Below are positions 13,821-26,598 of a stretch of 64,000 nucleotides of DNA, one piece after another (position 1 is the stretch's first letter; each line of letters starts with the position of its first letter). A program made the position numbers and the translations under genes. Below the pieces are notes generated by a model. That model was given only the letters and a program-made list of their open reading frames with translations, did no database searches and was not told the origin of the DNA. The stretch comes from Haemaphysalis longicornis (taxonomy: Eukaryota; Arthropoda; Arachnida; Ixodida; Ixodidae): the NCBI GenBank assembly GCA_013339765.2, contig CM023454.1, forward strand, positions 59,167,826 through 59,231,825, read 5' to 3'.

Positions 13821-14427
13821 CTGTCCCTGTCGTTTTTTCAGCGCCGCGAAAGCTGTCAAAGTTGTGTGCGCTCATCACTGGAGATGCAAGAAGATGGGCG
13901 GCTAGCGGTAAGAAGCATGCCAGGCGCTATCTGGAATGTGCAGTGTCTGTTGTTTATGAGTCGCCACTGGACTGCGGCAAGTCCTATATAGAACAAACTG
14001 GCCGGTGTATCAACGACCGATCCCGTCAACATGAGCTATCACTCACAAGTGATACTAGTGCGAACCTTCTTGAGCACTGCGCAAAATGAACATGCGTGCC
14101 TTTGTTTCATGAGTTGAATGAGCAGGGACGCAGCAGAGACACGGTGGCATGTGAACGTTTGGAGGGCTACTTTATCAAAAATAGGGGCACAGATTTTCTC
14201 AATGCGACGCCAGAGTGTTTGCGGGAGAGCGAGTTCCGCCTTTTATGTCGCAATTGGTAGCGCACATGTGGCTTGCGCTTCTTGTGTTCTGTGCGCAGTC
14301 GCGCCTCTGTGGTGTTGACGTTTATATGCAGAGAAGGGTTTCGAAATAGAATTGTTGGTAGTGAGCACTCGTCCTGTCAACTGTTTCTCTGTCCTCGAAC
14401 TTAGCGCTCGTTTTAATTTTTTGAAGC
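13821..14427 (+). pseudogene. Penelope-like GIY-YIG endonuclease fragment, right arm
   Basis: The frame at about 13781-14089 gives VVFSAPRKLSKLCA, the usual linker before the endonuclease, then VSVVYESPLDCGKSYIEQTG and RCINDRSRQHELSL, matching the GIY-YIG domain of Penelope-like elements. In place of the family's usual CGKxYIGQTG there is CGKSYIEQTG, so a normally conserved Gly is Glu in both arms. The frame stops at LLEHCAK*, and the conserved tail (GRSRDTVACERLEGYFIKN) continues beyond the stop at 14118-14190. The copy is inactive. Confidence 0.75.
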
Positions 14428-17400
14428 AATTTTAAGTGTCACACTTCTGTCAGCTTGCTTTACAAAAAATTGGTCAAACTTTTTCAGAGTACAACTTGAG
14501 ATGGGGATGCCCTTTTTTATTCCAGGTCAATGTTTCGTGTTCGGATTCCTTCTTCACTGCAGTAGGAGTACTTTCTTCAACCTAACCTGCTTTTTTTATT
14601 TTTTATCTAATACTCGACAAGTTCTGCACTCTCGTTTAGTACACCCGAGTGTCTTCTGAACGTTTACTAAGATGAAACTGTTTGCTAGGGATTTCCTTTG
14701 GTTTTTGTTGGTGCTTTTGTATGCTTCTTGTTCATTTTGTTTTTCTTGTTCGTGTTTGTATTCTTCTTTTTTATGTTTCTTGTGCAGCCCATGCTTACTT
14801 TTACCGCTTTTTTGAGTGCTAAAATTGTTGTTACGGCTGCTGTCTTTTCCTGTGTGAGTAAATAATAATTTTATATTCCTAACCATTGAAAAAACATGCT
14901 GCTGACACATCAGCCATTGAATATTAGTCGATTCATTTTTCTTCTAGAAAGTGTAAATATGTTTATCTCGCGTTATTTGTCTAGTGTATCCCTTGTTTGC
15001 CATGTGTGCTCGTAGTTTACAAAAATGCGTGGTTTCACGTTTTTCTGCACACTACCCGTTTGACACCCAAACACTGTGACTGCTCAATTGTCCAAACAAT
15101 TGAGTACTTTTATTAGCTAGTAATACAATGAAAGCAGCTGTAAATATTTCTTCACCTCAATAAAAGGGCCGTTTTGTGAAACAAATTAAGGACGTTGACA
15201 AGCAAAACTGAATGAACGTGAAGTCTGGTCAGAAAAACGGCTCTGGTCAGATACATTGAACGTGGTTCTTGTCTCTCATGAGAACAGTGCGGAAATATTG
15301 CGCAATATCTAAAGGTTTTGCACTCCCGAAACTATACACCCCAATTGTAGCAGAGAACACGATGAAGAAACCCTCAAGAAGCTTATGTTTTAAAAAAATT
15401 AAAAATGAGATGGTCATGAGAAAATTATTTACTAGCTAAAACACGACTTTGATATTAGAAGCAACACTGATAGCACGCGTAATTTTTTTTTTGTTTTTCA
15501 CATCGTAGCCACATCGTAGCCTTGCTAAGAGATAGTAAGTCGGCACCGCCGGCAGGGCCACCAGCACTCAACTTCAAGGAGCGTGCCGATTCTCGCAGGC
15601 TCTCTCCTGCCAGCAAATGCGCCGGCCGGCCCTGTCAGCCTGCGAGCGGCTTCCTTCCCCTGAGGAAACAGCTCTCTCTCCAACAGAGGCCTAAAATTTT
15701 GGTCCTGCGCACCCCTGGTGACTTTTATCCGGGTATGCTCGTACCACCCAGACTACAAGCAACGTTCTCCTTCCTCGACCACGAACCAAGCCGACGGACT
15801 ACGCCTTCACGAGCTCGCGTGCTCTCAGTCCTCTGTCCAAGCTGAGGACAGCCGCTTTCTTGTACACAGTGTGCATTCGAAGTACTGCGGGGTAAAGCGG
15901 ACTTCAAAGACTTCGCCTCCTCCCGTGCTTGTCATTGGCACCTTCCAGTGAGTGGATAGGACCCTTAGCGGAGTCCACTCGATGCCACGTGATTAACGGA
16001 CGCTCTGGCTCTGGTGTTCTGGCGTACCAGCCTGGTAATAAAGCCCATTTACTGCCTTGAACCCCAGACGATCCACTCGAGGGCAAGGCTAGCAGTGGTT
16101 TAGATGCTGATAAGCAATGCGATGAAAAACTATTGCGACGAATCGAGTGCTGCCATGGAAGACAATGATGACGAATTCCTAGTCCCCAAATACGATGTCT
16201 TCAGTCCCGGCAAGGTGTTGAATATATTTGATCCACCTAGGACGAAACGGTTGGGTAACACGATATAGTAAGGTTTTCTTTAAAAGGCTCGTATCGACTG
16301 GTCTTTAGTAGCGTAGCGCCGTTCGGGATTGGCATACAGAATGAGGGACATCGTCGAGTTCCTGTGTCGGCTAGGCTAAAGCTGCCCATCGCGGCAATTT
16401 CCACCAAATGTTATGTGCCGCCCGAGCAGATCACACAAACCATGGTTGAAGATAAAAGTATTTATATACAAGATGAGGCAATCTATTTCCAGGCGGCGAT
16501 ACGAACCCCTCGCTTGTTATTTCTCTCGTTGTTGTTTTGGCTCCCTTACGCATGGCGCGCATCTTATGGGGGGATGGGCCTGTCAACTAATGACACGGAA
16601 CAGAAAGAAATTCCTACCTACTGGCTCCCCAAACACATCTTTGTTTTTCATCATCGTTGATGGTATGCCATGGCACCGTGGAGACTGTCCGCCACGTGCC
16701 GTGACAATATAACTATTGTAATTTCGCTGGAGAACTGTAAATGTTGCAGAAATAGCTCCTAATCTACCCGTAATAAGCAATAGTTTAGCAGTGTTTGGAC
16801 TGCCTATTTCATAAAGTAATAAAATAAAGCGACCTCAGGCTATCCACTGAAGCGGTTCACGAAAGGTTGTTAACCGAAGTGTTTTATCGCCTCTGGCGAC
16901 AGCGATATTCTGTCATTTTGTCATATTATGTCAAAAGGGATATTCGCCAGAGGCGATATCCCTTTTCATACAATTTTTACTACTCATTCTCCCTTTTAAA
17001 GTTTACGATTGAATTTATACCATTTTATTCCGACAAAGAGCCTTCGTGAACTTCGTATTATACATTTTCTTGGCGGACATGATGAAAAAATATATTTTTT
17101 CAATACTTCTGGCGACAAACCCAAACACTAGCAATAGTTAGCTCCTTTCGTGCCATCAAATAAAAACGGTTGGTAATGAATTCTATAAAATACCGCTAGA
17201 TTCCGTGCACCTAAACAAATTATTGTTGAAGCCATCATCTGTATTGGCTAACCAAAAAAATGGCATAGCTTGCAGTAGTGATAGAAGGTGGAAAAACATC
17301 GGAGATAGCGTACTCGCTGCAATCTTAGGTTACCTAGGTGTTGCACCTGACTGGTATTTCAAACTTTCTGCTGGAAGTTCACCGTAGCTGTAAGGCTCGA

Positions 17401-18990
17401 ATCATTGCGTCCGTGGGCTTTCAGATCTCTCCCGAAATGGGCCGCGTTATAGGTGCCAAAACCAGCGGTTCAGCCCGAAAGCCAACGTCCACTTTACGAA
17501 CCAAACGAAAATTCTGTACACCACGATAATGAGGATAGCTGAATCAAATAGGCGCTGGTTTTATAACGCCATGTGCCCAGTTTTGATTGCGGCAGCAGGA
17601 AGCGTTATTTTTGCCCTTCCAATTGGTTGCACATGTTATTGTTCCTCGCAGCTGCAAACCCCGTACCCATCGGGCTATTTATGTTTCCCAGCGTTGAGAT
17701 TACCGGGTTCACGACCTAAGGGGCCCGAGTTTGATTGTCGCTCAATTTTTTGTTTTTATGGGTATCTCACTGAAATGACCCATGTTTAACAGAATTGTGT
17801 AAGGGTTTCACTTACTGTTATCTCACTAAGAAAATATAACTATTTTACCCATCTCTATTTCGTATTCACCTTTACTACAACCTCTTGTTACTTAAAAAAA
17901 CTGAGCTTACTAGTACCAATAAATTTTGTTGGTTACGAAAACCCCTATAAAATTCCTTTTGCAATTATTCGACATCGCTACATGACACACGTATCGCACC
18001 TCTGTATATACTATGCCAAAATATAATTATTGCGTTCTCATTGTTTCTTAACCTGCATGCAACGATACGAGTTGCTCGTCGATATTTTTGGCATCTTGCA
18101 AAAAATTGCCAACTCCTTTACCTGAGCTATATTCCATAGGTGTCAGAGAGATAAATGTTCTGTGAGCAGTTCACTATTCCAATGAAATACTTTGTATTTA
18201 ATAAAATATTTCCGGTTTTCCTATCCTAATCACACCTAATTGGAATTTATGCCAAATTCGGGTCAGTTGTAATAGGATTACCGTAAATGATGCTGCTACA
18301 CAAGGGCAAATAGGCGTAACATACCTTAGGTTGTGTTTGTGAGTGCAGTTTCAGAAAATATTTAGGCATATGTTCTGAAAAAAGAAAATCTGGCCTTGTG
18401 GGCGTCCACGACGTCAACCTGCATGTAGCTGTCTTTCTTTTTGCACTGCTGTAATTGATACTATGATATTAAAACAAAACATGGTTGACTGATTCTAGGA
18501 AGGAAACAACTGTCTATTGCCTGAAATAAATGCCTCTATCGGGCCTATTCTGCAAACGGTGGCCCAATATTATCTACAATATATGGTTCGAAGATTATCT
18601 TATCTAAGATGTTCTTATCTTAGACGGACCTAACAACCGTGACGCTTTGGTGGTACCCAGCCAGAAATACAATTTCCATATTTCCTGTAACATACATACA
18701 AAAGAGAAAACGGGAGGAGAGGTTTTCAGCAGGGACCTCTAGTAAAAATTAAAGAATATGAAAAACAAACAAAATTAGGAAAAAATGGGGGTTTCGGACA
18801 ATTCAAGAGATTTCACACAAAATGGTGACTCGAGACATTTATTGAAAAAGTTGCCAATTCATTGACAGGGTCAATATCACCACCTAGCTCTATCTCCTTG
18901 ACCTGTGCACTTGACACTTTGAATGTACACTCCTTACAACACGTAGGCGCTCACAAAAGTGCGACACCATAAGCTGATCATTTTTACATA
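14428..18990. other. Mostly AT-rich stretch containing a GC-rich island, no gene recognised
   Basis: Apart from a GC-rich block at about 15520-16090, the stretch is AT-rich with only short frames. The frames at 16364-16712 and 17205-17789 are open for 60-100 codons but match nothing I know. They may be mobile-element debris. Confidence 0.45.
15520..16090. other. GC-rich island, possibly LTR or element debris
   Basis: Composition changes sharply from the AT-rich surroundings. It includes a 10-bp perfect inverted repeat (CTCGCAGGCT near 15592 and AGCCTGCGAG near 15638), a 107-codon frame at 15522-15845 without recognisable domains, and an AATAAA at 16037-16042 inside GGTAATAAAGCCC. A tandem 12-bp duplication, CACATCGTAGCC, lies just upstream. 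The polyadenylation-like signal in a GC-rich block would fit a solo LTR, but I found no paired copy in the window. Confidence 0.3.
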
Positions 18991-19249
18991 ATTAATCGAC
19001 GAGATTTTAGGGGAAATTTCTAAGGTGGAGTAAGTTTCTCCAAAGGGGAGTTTGACATCCACCTGGAGCTGTGTATCTTTCTTTTGTAGCTGGCTGCATT
19101 CAAGTGGATGCCAAACACTCCTTTGTATTTTTACAAGATCCTGCAGATACGTTTGAAGCTTTTAACAAACGGGTGAGCATCTAGGGGCTCTGGATGGGAA
19201 CCTAGCACCCCCAGCTTACCAGACGAGAGTTTTACCACTCGACCAGGTG
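18991..19249 (-). mobile_element. tRNA-headed SINE copy
   Basis: On the minus strand it starts with a tRNA-like head (A-box-like TGGTCGAGTGG, B-box-like GGTTCCCATCC). The body ends with AGGTGGATGTCAAACT, then TCCACC and ATTTCCCCTAAAATC, TCGATTAA. The same body end occurs on + at 48860-48950 after a different, better preserved tRNA-like head. That makes this one member of a dispersed SINE family in the window. Confidence 0.6.
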
Positions 19250-22200
19250 TATTTACGTTACCTATTACTAAAAATGCCACTATAAAGAAAGCTTAAGAAA
19301 TAGTGTTTTGTATATTTGTGTATTTTTTCCTTCACCAGTGTAAATAGGAATAAGTTTTAGCTCGTATATGTGAGAACACCGAAATGTACGGATATTGCCA
19401 TAAAGCACAATTATGCTGCGAATACTTCAGGGCAATTTTGCTTAAACATTCCGCAGCATTTGGTTTACTGATTATGACAGCAAAATGACTTTAGATGATT
19501 ATTTTAGGTTTTGAAATTCACAAACACAGATTGAGCATTGAGACCCGCGTTGCCACTAAAGAGGTAAAGAGAATCTTTTCAAGTTACCTCGGTGAAGGGG
19601 GGGGGGTTATTAGGACATGCCCACGCGAGGCCAACGTGTCTGCTAAATACACTTCATATTAGTTTAAAATTTTTTAATTTATTTCGCTAACCTATTTTGT
19701 ATAAATTTTAAAAGTACCCCAGCCCTGTGAGAGTAAAAAGTGAATTGTGGTATTTTTTCTTGCTGCCTAATGCCTAACAATGTTTTGCTAATAGAAGAAA
19801 TACAAATGTCGGAAAACAATTTTTCAAGGCCTTTTCTAAGAGAAACCAAAAAGAAAAAAATACAAAATTAGAAAAAAATGTGTTTTTTTGTCCCTTACTC
19901 TGCACTCCGTTCTTATATGCAATATATTCCTGCTGTGAAATTTTATTCTCGCGAACCGTAGAAGCAGTTTTAAGAGTTCTTACTAACAGTTGTTTGCAGA
20001 AGCGAGGAGCATTTTCAAAAGTGCGCCCCGCAGGTAGGAAACAAATTCAAGCAAGCCTGCGGCTAATGCGGCAGATTTGAAAGGCAAGGAATTTATAGTT
20101 GAACAGTGCGGGACACAGTGTAAACATTCACTATTATTGATTGTTTGCATTGTTGTTGTGCTAGTCAACATATGCATCGAAGAGGTCGTAGTCGTGGTCT
20201 TCGCGGCGAGTAGTGAATTCTAAAGCCATCCTCACACTTGTAGACTTCAAGCAGCTCAACTGGCGCAGTTTGCATTATTAACGCACGGCTAGAATTACAA
20301 CGAAGCTGCAGGATTTCGTTGTGGATTATGGTATTTTATTACTGAAGGACGCCTCACCGCACATTTGTACAAGTTTTGAATTGTTTATTTACACATTCCT
20401 TAGTTGCCTTTGCCCTGGGCTAGTGGTAGTCACCATCGTACATAGCGATACCTTTTGTGTTTCTCATGCCAAACATTACTTACGTGTGGTGTCTCAAATA
20501 TAGTAGCAGCGCTTGACGACAGCGATGAAGTTTTTTTTTGTCTACAGCCACCACTGGTGCCGGAGACTCGGCGGTCGCCGCAAGGTTCGCGCTCAAAAGC
20601 GCTCGATTCTGGATGGCTCCATGTGGTTCTGGGAAATTTTTTTTCCAAAGCACCTGCGTATATGGCGAGTGTTCAGGAGGTCACCGCGAGGCACACACTC
20701 ACGAGCACTCCACAATTTCGTGGTATTTCTTCGTGTAACAGCTAACATAGGGCTTGAAGTGCAGCTCCGCTGTAAAAAAAAATATTAGTTGAACCTAACC
20801 AAAATAACCTTCCCACAGATGTTGTTTTCCAGAGCACATCGATTTGGTCACATCTCGATGCTCGCAAGCCAGAAACGTTTCTCCACCGCTGAATGAGAGC
20901 ATTTATGAATGCGAGCTTTTAATTGGATATTTATGGAGGCATTTATGATAACACTTCCCTTGTGCAAGCAGTCGTTAGAGAAAAGTTTATTAAAGCAGTT
21001 TGTTTTGTAAACATTGCAATCAAACACGGCTTCCACCCGTTTTTTTAACTACACGGCTCCGTTAGGCGACGTGGTATTGAAAGTAAACGGGAGTTTCTAA
21101 ATGTTTTCACCTCTGTGAGAGCTTCATGACAGCTAAATAGGACCAAAGATTTGAATCGACATGTGTTATACCCACTAGTATTCCTTAGTATATAGCCCAC
21201 ACGCAGTGTAGGTGCTACTGCTTTTTGGTTAAACGTATTGCATTGAGCTCTAGAAACCACACTTACCTCTTGTACGGCCTAGAACATGTCAAATAAAATG
21301 ATATAAAAAGCGTTTTTTGTCAATTGGAATAATAATGAGCATGCAATATTTCTCGCTAATTTCTACATCGTATTTATGTAGAGTTACTGAGATATGTGTG
21401 ACACTGGTACTTTACAACTAAGAACGGCGTTCAAGATTACGCTAAAGAAACTCGACTAAGAAGGGTAAATGAAGTAAACAATAAAGTTGTCCTGACGAAA
21501 CAAGCCAATCTATGGGTCAGTTTAAGCAATTTCTTTGTTTTGTAGTTAATTTTTCACCTATGGCTTTTTTATAACCGATCTGTATATTTGTGCACTTAGT
21601 GCTGGTATCTATGCCATTCATGGTTGTAACCCCTTGAATTTCGGTTTCTGAATAACACACGTTTTGTTCGGTGTTATCTGACTGTATATGTGAAGCAAGT
21701 CAGAGAGTAACGCTTGCTGTATTTTTCATCTGGAAAAACTTCATTTTAATTGCGCCTACGCCGAGTTAGTTCGTATACCAGCGAAAAATTATTCCCCTAT
21801 TGTTTATTCTCCTCCTTGCCCAACTGGTGTGCATGGGATGACTAGCTTAGTAAACCACGCCTCTTCAAAACAGGGTGATTGACTGTGCGTAGTGCGGAGT
21901 TATCTAGTGGGCAAGGATATGGCCGCTTCGCCGCCACCCGTAATGCTTACGGGTGATTTCCGATAAGATAAAACAAACAGTGCCTAGTCGACTTCATCAC
22001 TTTGCTCGAAAATTTTGTATGCCATGTTCCGAATATTTTAACATCCCTACCCACCAATATTTTCTCTGAAAAAGTTTGTCTGGCTGCAAAAAGTTAGGAA
22101 CGCGAGGAGCGGATATCTGCCGCCACCTTCCGGTGCACCTCGGCAAACTTTACGGCGGTCTATCTGCGAAAATACGCATGAGGAGCAATTCGCTTTGCGC

Positions 22201-22504
22201 TAATATACGACTGCTGTACATTCGTCATCAATAGTTTTGTTGCAGACAAAAATAAAAATTTTTCGCGAATATTGATCAAATTTGGCTGATAGCTCATTTT
22301 TTTTAATTTTAGCTATAATATTTCAAACGTATTTATGTTAAAACATTACAATTAAAACATTACATTTACTGTATTGCGAAATATGGTTAGAAGTAGCGAG
22401 CCCACAAGTTTCAAGAAAACACTGAAAAATAATGTTCCGACGCTACTATACAAAATATTTTTCATTTTTCTGAAATTTACCACAGATGTATGCCTTCCCT
22501 TGTA
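19250..22504. other. AT-rich noncoding stretch, nothing recognised
   Basis: Includes a short C/G-rich patch at 20530-20700 with overlapping frames of 66-96 codons on + and a weaker one at 22080-22200. None of the translations resembles a known family. Confidence 0.45.
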
Positions 22505-22665
22505 CTAGCATTATTATCAAAAACAGGTTGCATCATGTTCTTCCTGGGGCGCGTACAGTGCGAGAGGGGAGTTTTATCGGCAGGAATCTCTACGACGTAC
22601 TTCAGTGAAAACGACTTCCGCAAAATTTGTATAAAATATATTGTTTTGCAATAAACCCCAAATGT
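22505..22665. repeat. Direct repeat copy 1, beside the 3' end of the CR1-like LINE
   Basis: Shares an ordered series of blocks with 26985-27135: TACTnGCAnTATTATC, AAAAC-GTTGCATCA-GTT, GTTCTTCCTGG/GTTCCTGGAG, GCGAGAGGG and AAAATTTG-A-AAAATATAT. Similarity is roughly three quarters by eye. The two copies are in the same orientation on either side of the LINE at 22.68-26.98 kb. Confidence 0.65.
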
Positions 22666-22823
22666 AGGCTTTTATTTATTTATTCCTTTATTATTTTTAA
22701 TACCCTCAGAGCAAAATGGCATTACAGAAGGGAGTGGATTACATTGCATAACACATGGTACGGAGGAAAAAATACTTGAGTTAGTACGATTACAAGCAAA
22801 AGTCAGCGTACAAACAAAATACA

Positions 22824-25520
22824 TTAAATAGATCCTGCGTATACAATGTTAACTGCGGTTTCACGGAAAAGATTGTTGTCATAAATAGCAACAACTTCAG
22901 GGGGAAGGTGGTTCCATTCGCTTGAAGAACGAAGCAAGAACGACTGCGCAGCTGTGTTAGTACGATAGGTGAGAATTCCAACCTTGTGATGGTGATCGAC
23001 GCGGTGGGAAAAATACTGGGGCTGCGAAATGAGTTCGTCGCGAAAGGTGGGGAGGAGATACCATTTATGAAAAGTTGATAGGCGGGATACTTTTCTTCGA
23101 AGGGACAGAGTAGGCAGGGAGCGATTATTTTTCATTGCAGATATACTAGCAGTGCGATTGCAGTTCGAAAAAATGAGCGTGTGGAAATATTTTGAACTAG
23201 CTCAAGGGATGTAATTAAGTTAAAGTGGCTGGGATCCCAAACCGAAGAAGCATATTCCAGTTTAGGTCGTGCTAATGTTTTGTACAGGGCTAATTCTAGT
23301 GAAGATGGAGTATTGGAAAAGTAACGGCGTAAATACTTAAGCGTGCAGTTAGCGTTGCTGATTATCTGTTCGATGTGCAGTGCTCAGGAGAGATTGGCTG
23401 TTATGTGAACGCCTAAGTAGTCCTACGAGGTAGTAGATTCAAGAGCTATGTCGCCTAAATTGTGAGTAAATTGACTGAAAACACTGCTGGACACGCACAT
23501 AACTTTAAATTTATTTGTGTTCAATTTCATTACCCATCTACGGAAACAGTTAGCAACAGAGTTAAGGTCTGATTGAAGAGTACACAATAAATTATGTTAT
23601 TTACCTCACAAAAAATTACGCAATCATTAGCAAATAAATGAATACTGGATTTATTTGACAGGGGAGGTCATTATATAAATCAGAAATAAGGGAGGCCCAA
23701 TTACCGATCCCTCAAGAACGCCAGAGTGTACTTCGGTTGAACAAGAATTATACCCGTTACCGTAAACAAATTGTGAGCGAATTGTAAGAAAACATTTATT
23801 CTATTTAAACACGTTATGGTCAAGTTTCAGTTGGCTAAGTTAGTGAAGTAACAGTTTATGACAGACCTTTTTGAATACTTTAGAAAAATTCAAGAAGATG
23901 CAATCAGCTTGTGATGAGATGTCCGAAATGCGGTGTAATCTATTACTAACAGAGATCAGTTGTGTATCACAGGAGTATGATTTGCAAAAGCCGTGCTGAG
24001 ATGACGTGAAGAATGAATTACTTTCAACAAAATTTAGAAGGTTGGTTAATGTTATGTGTTTTAAATAGCACGTACTGGTGAGGGAAATTGGGCGATAATT
24101 AGCAGGGAAATTTTTACTACCAGATTTATGAATAGGACCTACTTTCCCAAATTTCCATTCAAATGGGAGTGTAGAAGTGTCGAGCGATTGTTGGAATATC
24201 TTGACTAATATGATGGAACTAATTTCTACAGTATTAAAAATTTACTATAATGAAATCATGACCAGGGCAAGAATGGTTGCCTAATTTGTTCATAAGGGAA
24301 GTGATACCAGAAACCTCTACTAAAATTGGTGGCATGGAGAGGTGATTGTAGCAAGAGGTGGAAGAAAGAAGAACATCAGATGTTTTTGTAAAGTGGGTAG
24401 CAAATGCGTTGTTGGGGGCTGTTGCACACTAATTTATGGGAACTGTGTCACCAGATGAGTCTTGCAAAAAGATGGAATCATCTTTTGGAGGATTGATAAC
24501 GCGCCAAAACGTGTTTACATTTGTTTTTAACATTGACGGCAATACGTTAGAAACGAAGTTATCTTTAGCTTGTTTGAGTGCCCTGACATAAATACTAGAT
24601 GTGGTTTTATATGGGGCCCATCGTTCGTTAGTTGGCGGGCGCTTAGCTTAACGATAAAGACATTTTTTCTTGTTGGACAGGCGTTTGATATGGGAATTAT
24701 ACCGTGGCGATTGTGAGTGACTAGCAATGGTGTATGTTGGTATGCGCTTTACGGTGAGAGGAGGAACTTCGGCAGAAAACATAACCCAGTTAGACTGAAC
24801 GGAACGGTTGTTAAATTCGGTCAGAAAGACGTCAAAAAATTCAGACAATTCGCGAGTTGTAGCATCGAAGTTAAGTTTTTTGTAATCGCAAATAGTTTTC
24901 TTCATTCTGGTGGTATTAGGAGGGGTTGCATGTAAGTAAAAGGTGAGCAATGAGTAGTCACTAATACCTGGTAATCAGGTAATGGTTGAAGAATAGTCCG
25001 GATGGGTAGATGGGATGAAATTAAGGGTGGGTTCGGTAACTAACTGTGACAAAGAAGACGGAACAAAAATCTAGAAAATCTTTAGAAAGCGACGAAGAGG
25101 GCTGTAAAACTGGCAGGGAAAGTACTCCATTTAATAATTGGCAAGTTAAAATTGCCAAGGAGGAACAATGAATACGATGGAAATCGACTAATAACAATAT
25201 TGACAGAATCATGCAATTCATTAGGGAAAGTAGAGGACAAAGATGGCGAACGGTAGTACACACCTATGATTAATTTTGAGATGACCGAGCGTTAATAACG
25301 AGAAAACTGTTTCTAGGTCACTGATCACATGAAAGGGAGACGAAGGAATGTTTCGGGAAACAGCTAGCAAGACTCCGCCACCTCGGCGTTACGTTCTGTC
25401 GCATCGACACACAGTGAAATTTGACGCATTTACGGAAATTTACGAGTTACGCACGTGTTCAGACGGGCCAAGTTTCAGTTAATGCGATTATGTAGGTAGA
25501 ACAATAGTCTATTGCGCTTG
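22824..25520 (-). pseudogene. ORF2 of the CR1-like LINE: endonuclease and reverse transcriptase remnants
   Basis: Near 25400-25320 the minus strand reads RRGGGVLLAVSRNIPSS, a hallmark of APE-like endonucleases of this group. At 25128-25160 LGNFNLPIIKW corresponds to the GDFN motif, with Asp replaced by Asn. At 23660-23727 SGVLEGSVIGPPLFLIY matches the reverse transcriptase block usually read as SGVPQGSVLGPLLFLIY. At 23620-23634 the catalytic FADD box is FAND, which by itself would inactivate the polymerase. The C-terminal stretch at 22824-23135 (LSTFHKWYLLPTF ... YFSHRVDHHHKVGI ... WNHLPPEV) matches the family's conserved tail. Several frameshifts and stops separate these blocks. Confidence 0.75.
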
Positions 25521-25610
25521 ATAACGAGTTTTGTTTGTTTAGAATGCTTCTTATATTAGTGAAAAGTACAGAGACACGAGGCGTAGTCTGTCAGCCACTG
25601 CCCCTTGAAT

Positions 25611-26487
25611 TTACCTACGGTGACGTTCAGGGCGAAGTTTCGTCAGTAAGACCCGAGCTTCGGGAACTTGAAGGAAGTTGTTCGATGCTATCGCTAGCTG
25701 CATTATAAATGTATATCTGGTGGTTGAGATGCACTCTATTGTAGCGCAGTTGAAAATCGGGAGATCCGGGTAGTTTTGCCAAGATTCGATTAACTTTGTA
25801 CGAGTGATTCGAGTGCTGGATGAATAATCTTCGGATACAGATATGTCACTATCTTTAAAATGTTTTCGCTTCGAAAGAATGGGCTCTTTTGATTTGAAGC
25901 TTGCAAGTTTTGCTATGACAGGGCGACAGTTGTTTGGGGAGTACGTACCGAGGCGGTGGGCCCGTTCGATGGCGTTACTTGAGAGGGACATATCTACATC
26001 GGCTAGCAAGGTATTTAACTTCGACTCGGTTTCTCTCCAGGGTTCTTTGGCGGCAGGGATGCCGTGAAATAATTAATTGTTACGGCGAGACCGACCTTCT
26101 AGTTTGTTTAGAGGCAACTGTAAAACATTATTTTTGATGGTGGTTCTTCTCTAGATTTCTGGGCGGTAGATAGTCGATCAGTGAAGGTATGAGATCCTTT
26201 ACTTTCTTCAATTTGATCCAATCGGCTTTGTATACTTGTCATTGTTGTTTCGACTCCTCTTTGGCCGGTCCGCATCGTTTTGACTTCAGTTACTAAATCT
26301 GCTTGACACTTAGATCTTTCCATGAGCGTAAATAAATATCTTTCAGCGGTTGAAACACAATTTTCAATTGTTCAGCAAGGTTATCAGGCAAAGACTCAAC
26401 TTCTAAAAATGCTTCAGAGGAAGGAGTAGGCCCGCGGTTTTCTTCTATGTCACCTAAACACAGCAGTATTGAGGCCATAGAAAACAC
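25611..26487 (-). pseudogene. ORF1 of the CR1-like LINE, with N-terminal 2A-like motif
   Basis: The frame starting at 26487 begins MFSMASILLCLGDIEENRGP. A hydrophobic run followed by D-[VI]-E-x-N-[P]-G-P is the arrangement of 2A ribosome-skipping peptides reported at the ORF1 N-terminus of some CR1-group LINEs; here Arg replaces the Pro before Gly. A coiled-coil-like part follows at 26108-26323 (TTMTSIQSRLDQIEES), then at 25611-26009 a segment with ERAHRLGTYSPNNCRPVIAK and ISVSEDYSSSTR, typical of these nucleic-acid-binding ORF1 proteins. Three frames are needed, so the protein is broken. Confidence 0.7.
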
Positions 26488-26598
26488 TCAGCAACGGTCT
26501 CGCACAACAGCCGTGGGCACGGAACAGCAATAGAAATGAGATCATCATTCTTTCTAGCATGTTATCATTACTTGTTACAAACCTGCATGTTGAAATCA

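Larger units (their letters stand above)
13107..14427. mobile_element. Pair of Penelope-like 3' ends in inverted orientation
   Basis: The left arm, about 13107-13713, is the reverse complement of the right arm, about 13821-14427, over roughly 600 bp with scattered mismatches and small indels. A spacer of about 107 bp separates them. Each arm reads outward-ending GIY-YIG endonuclease sequence followed by the same 3' flank, so two 3' fragments of one Penelope-like family lie with their 5' sides facing each other. Such inverted and partly duplicated copies are known for this class. The arms are similar, not identical, so the duplication is not recent, or two related copies were joined. Confidence 0.75.
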
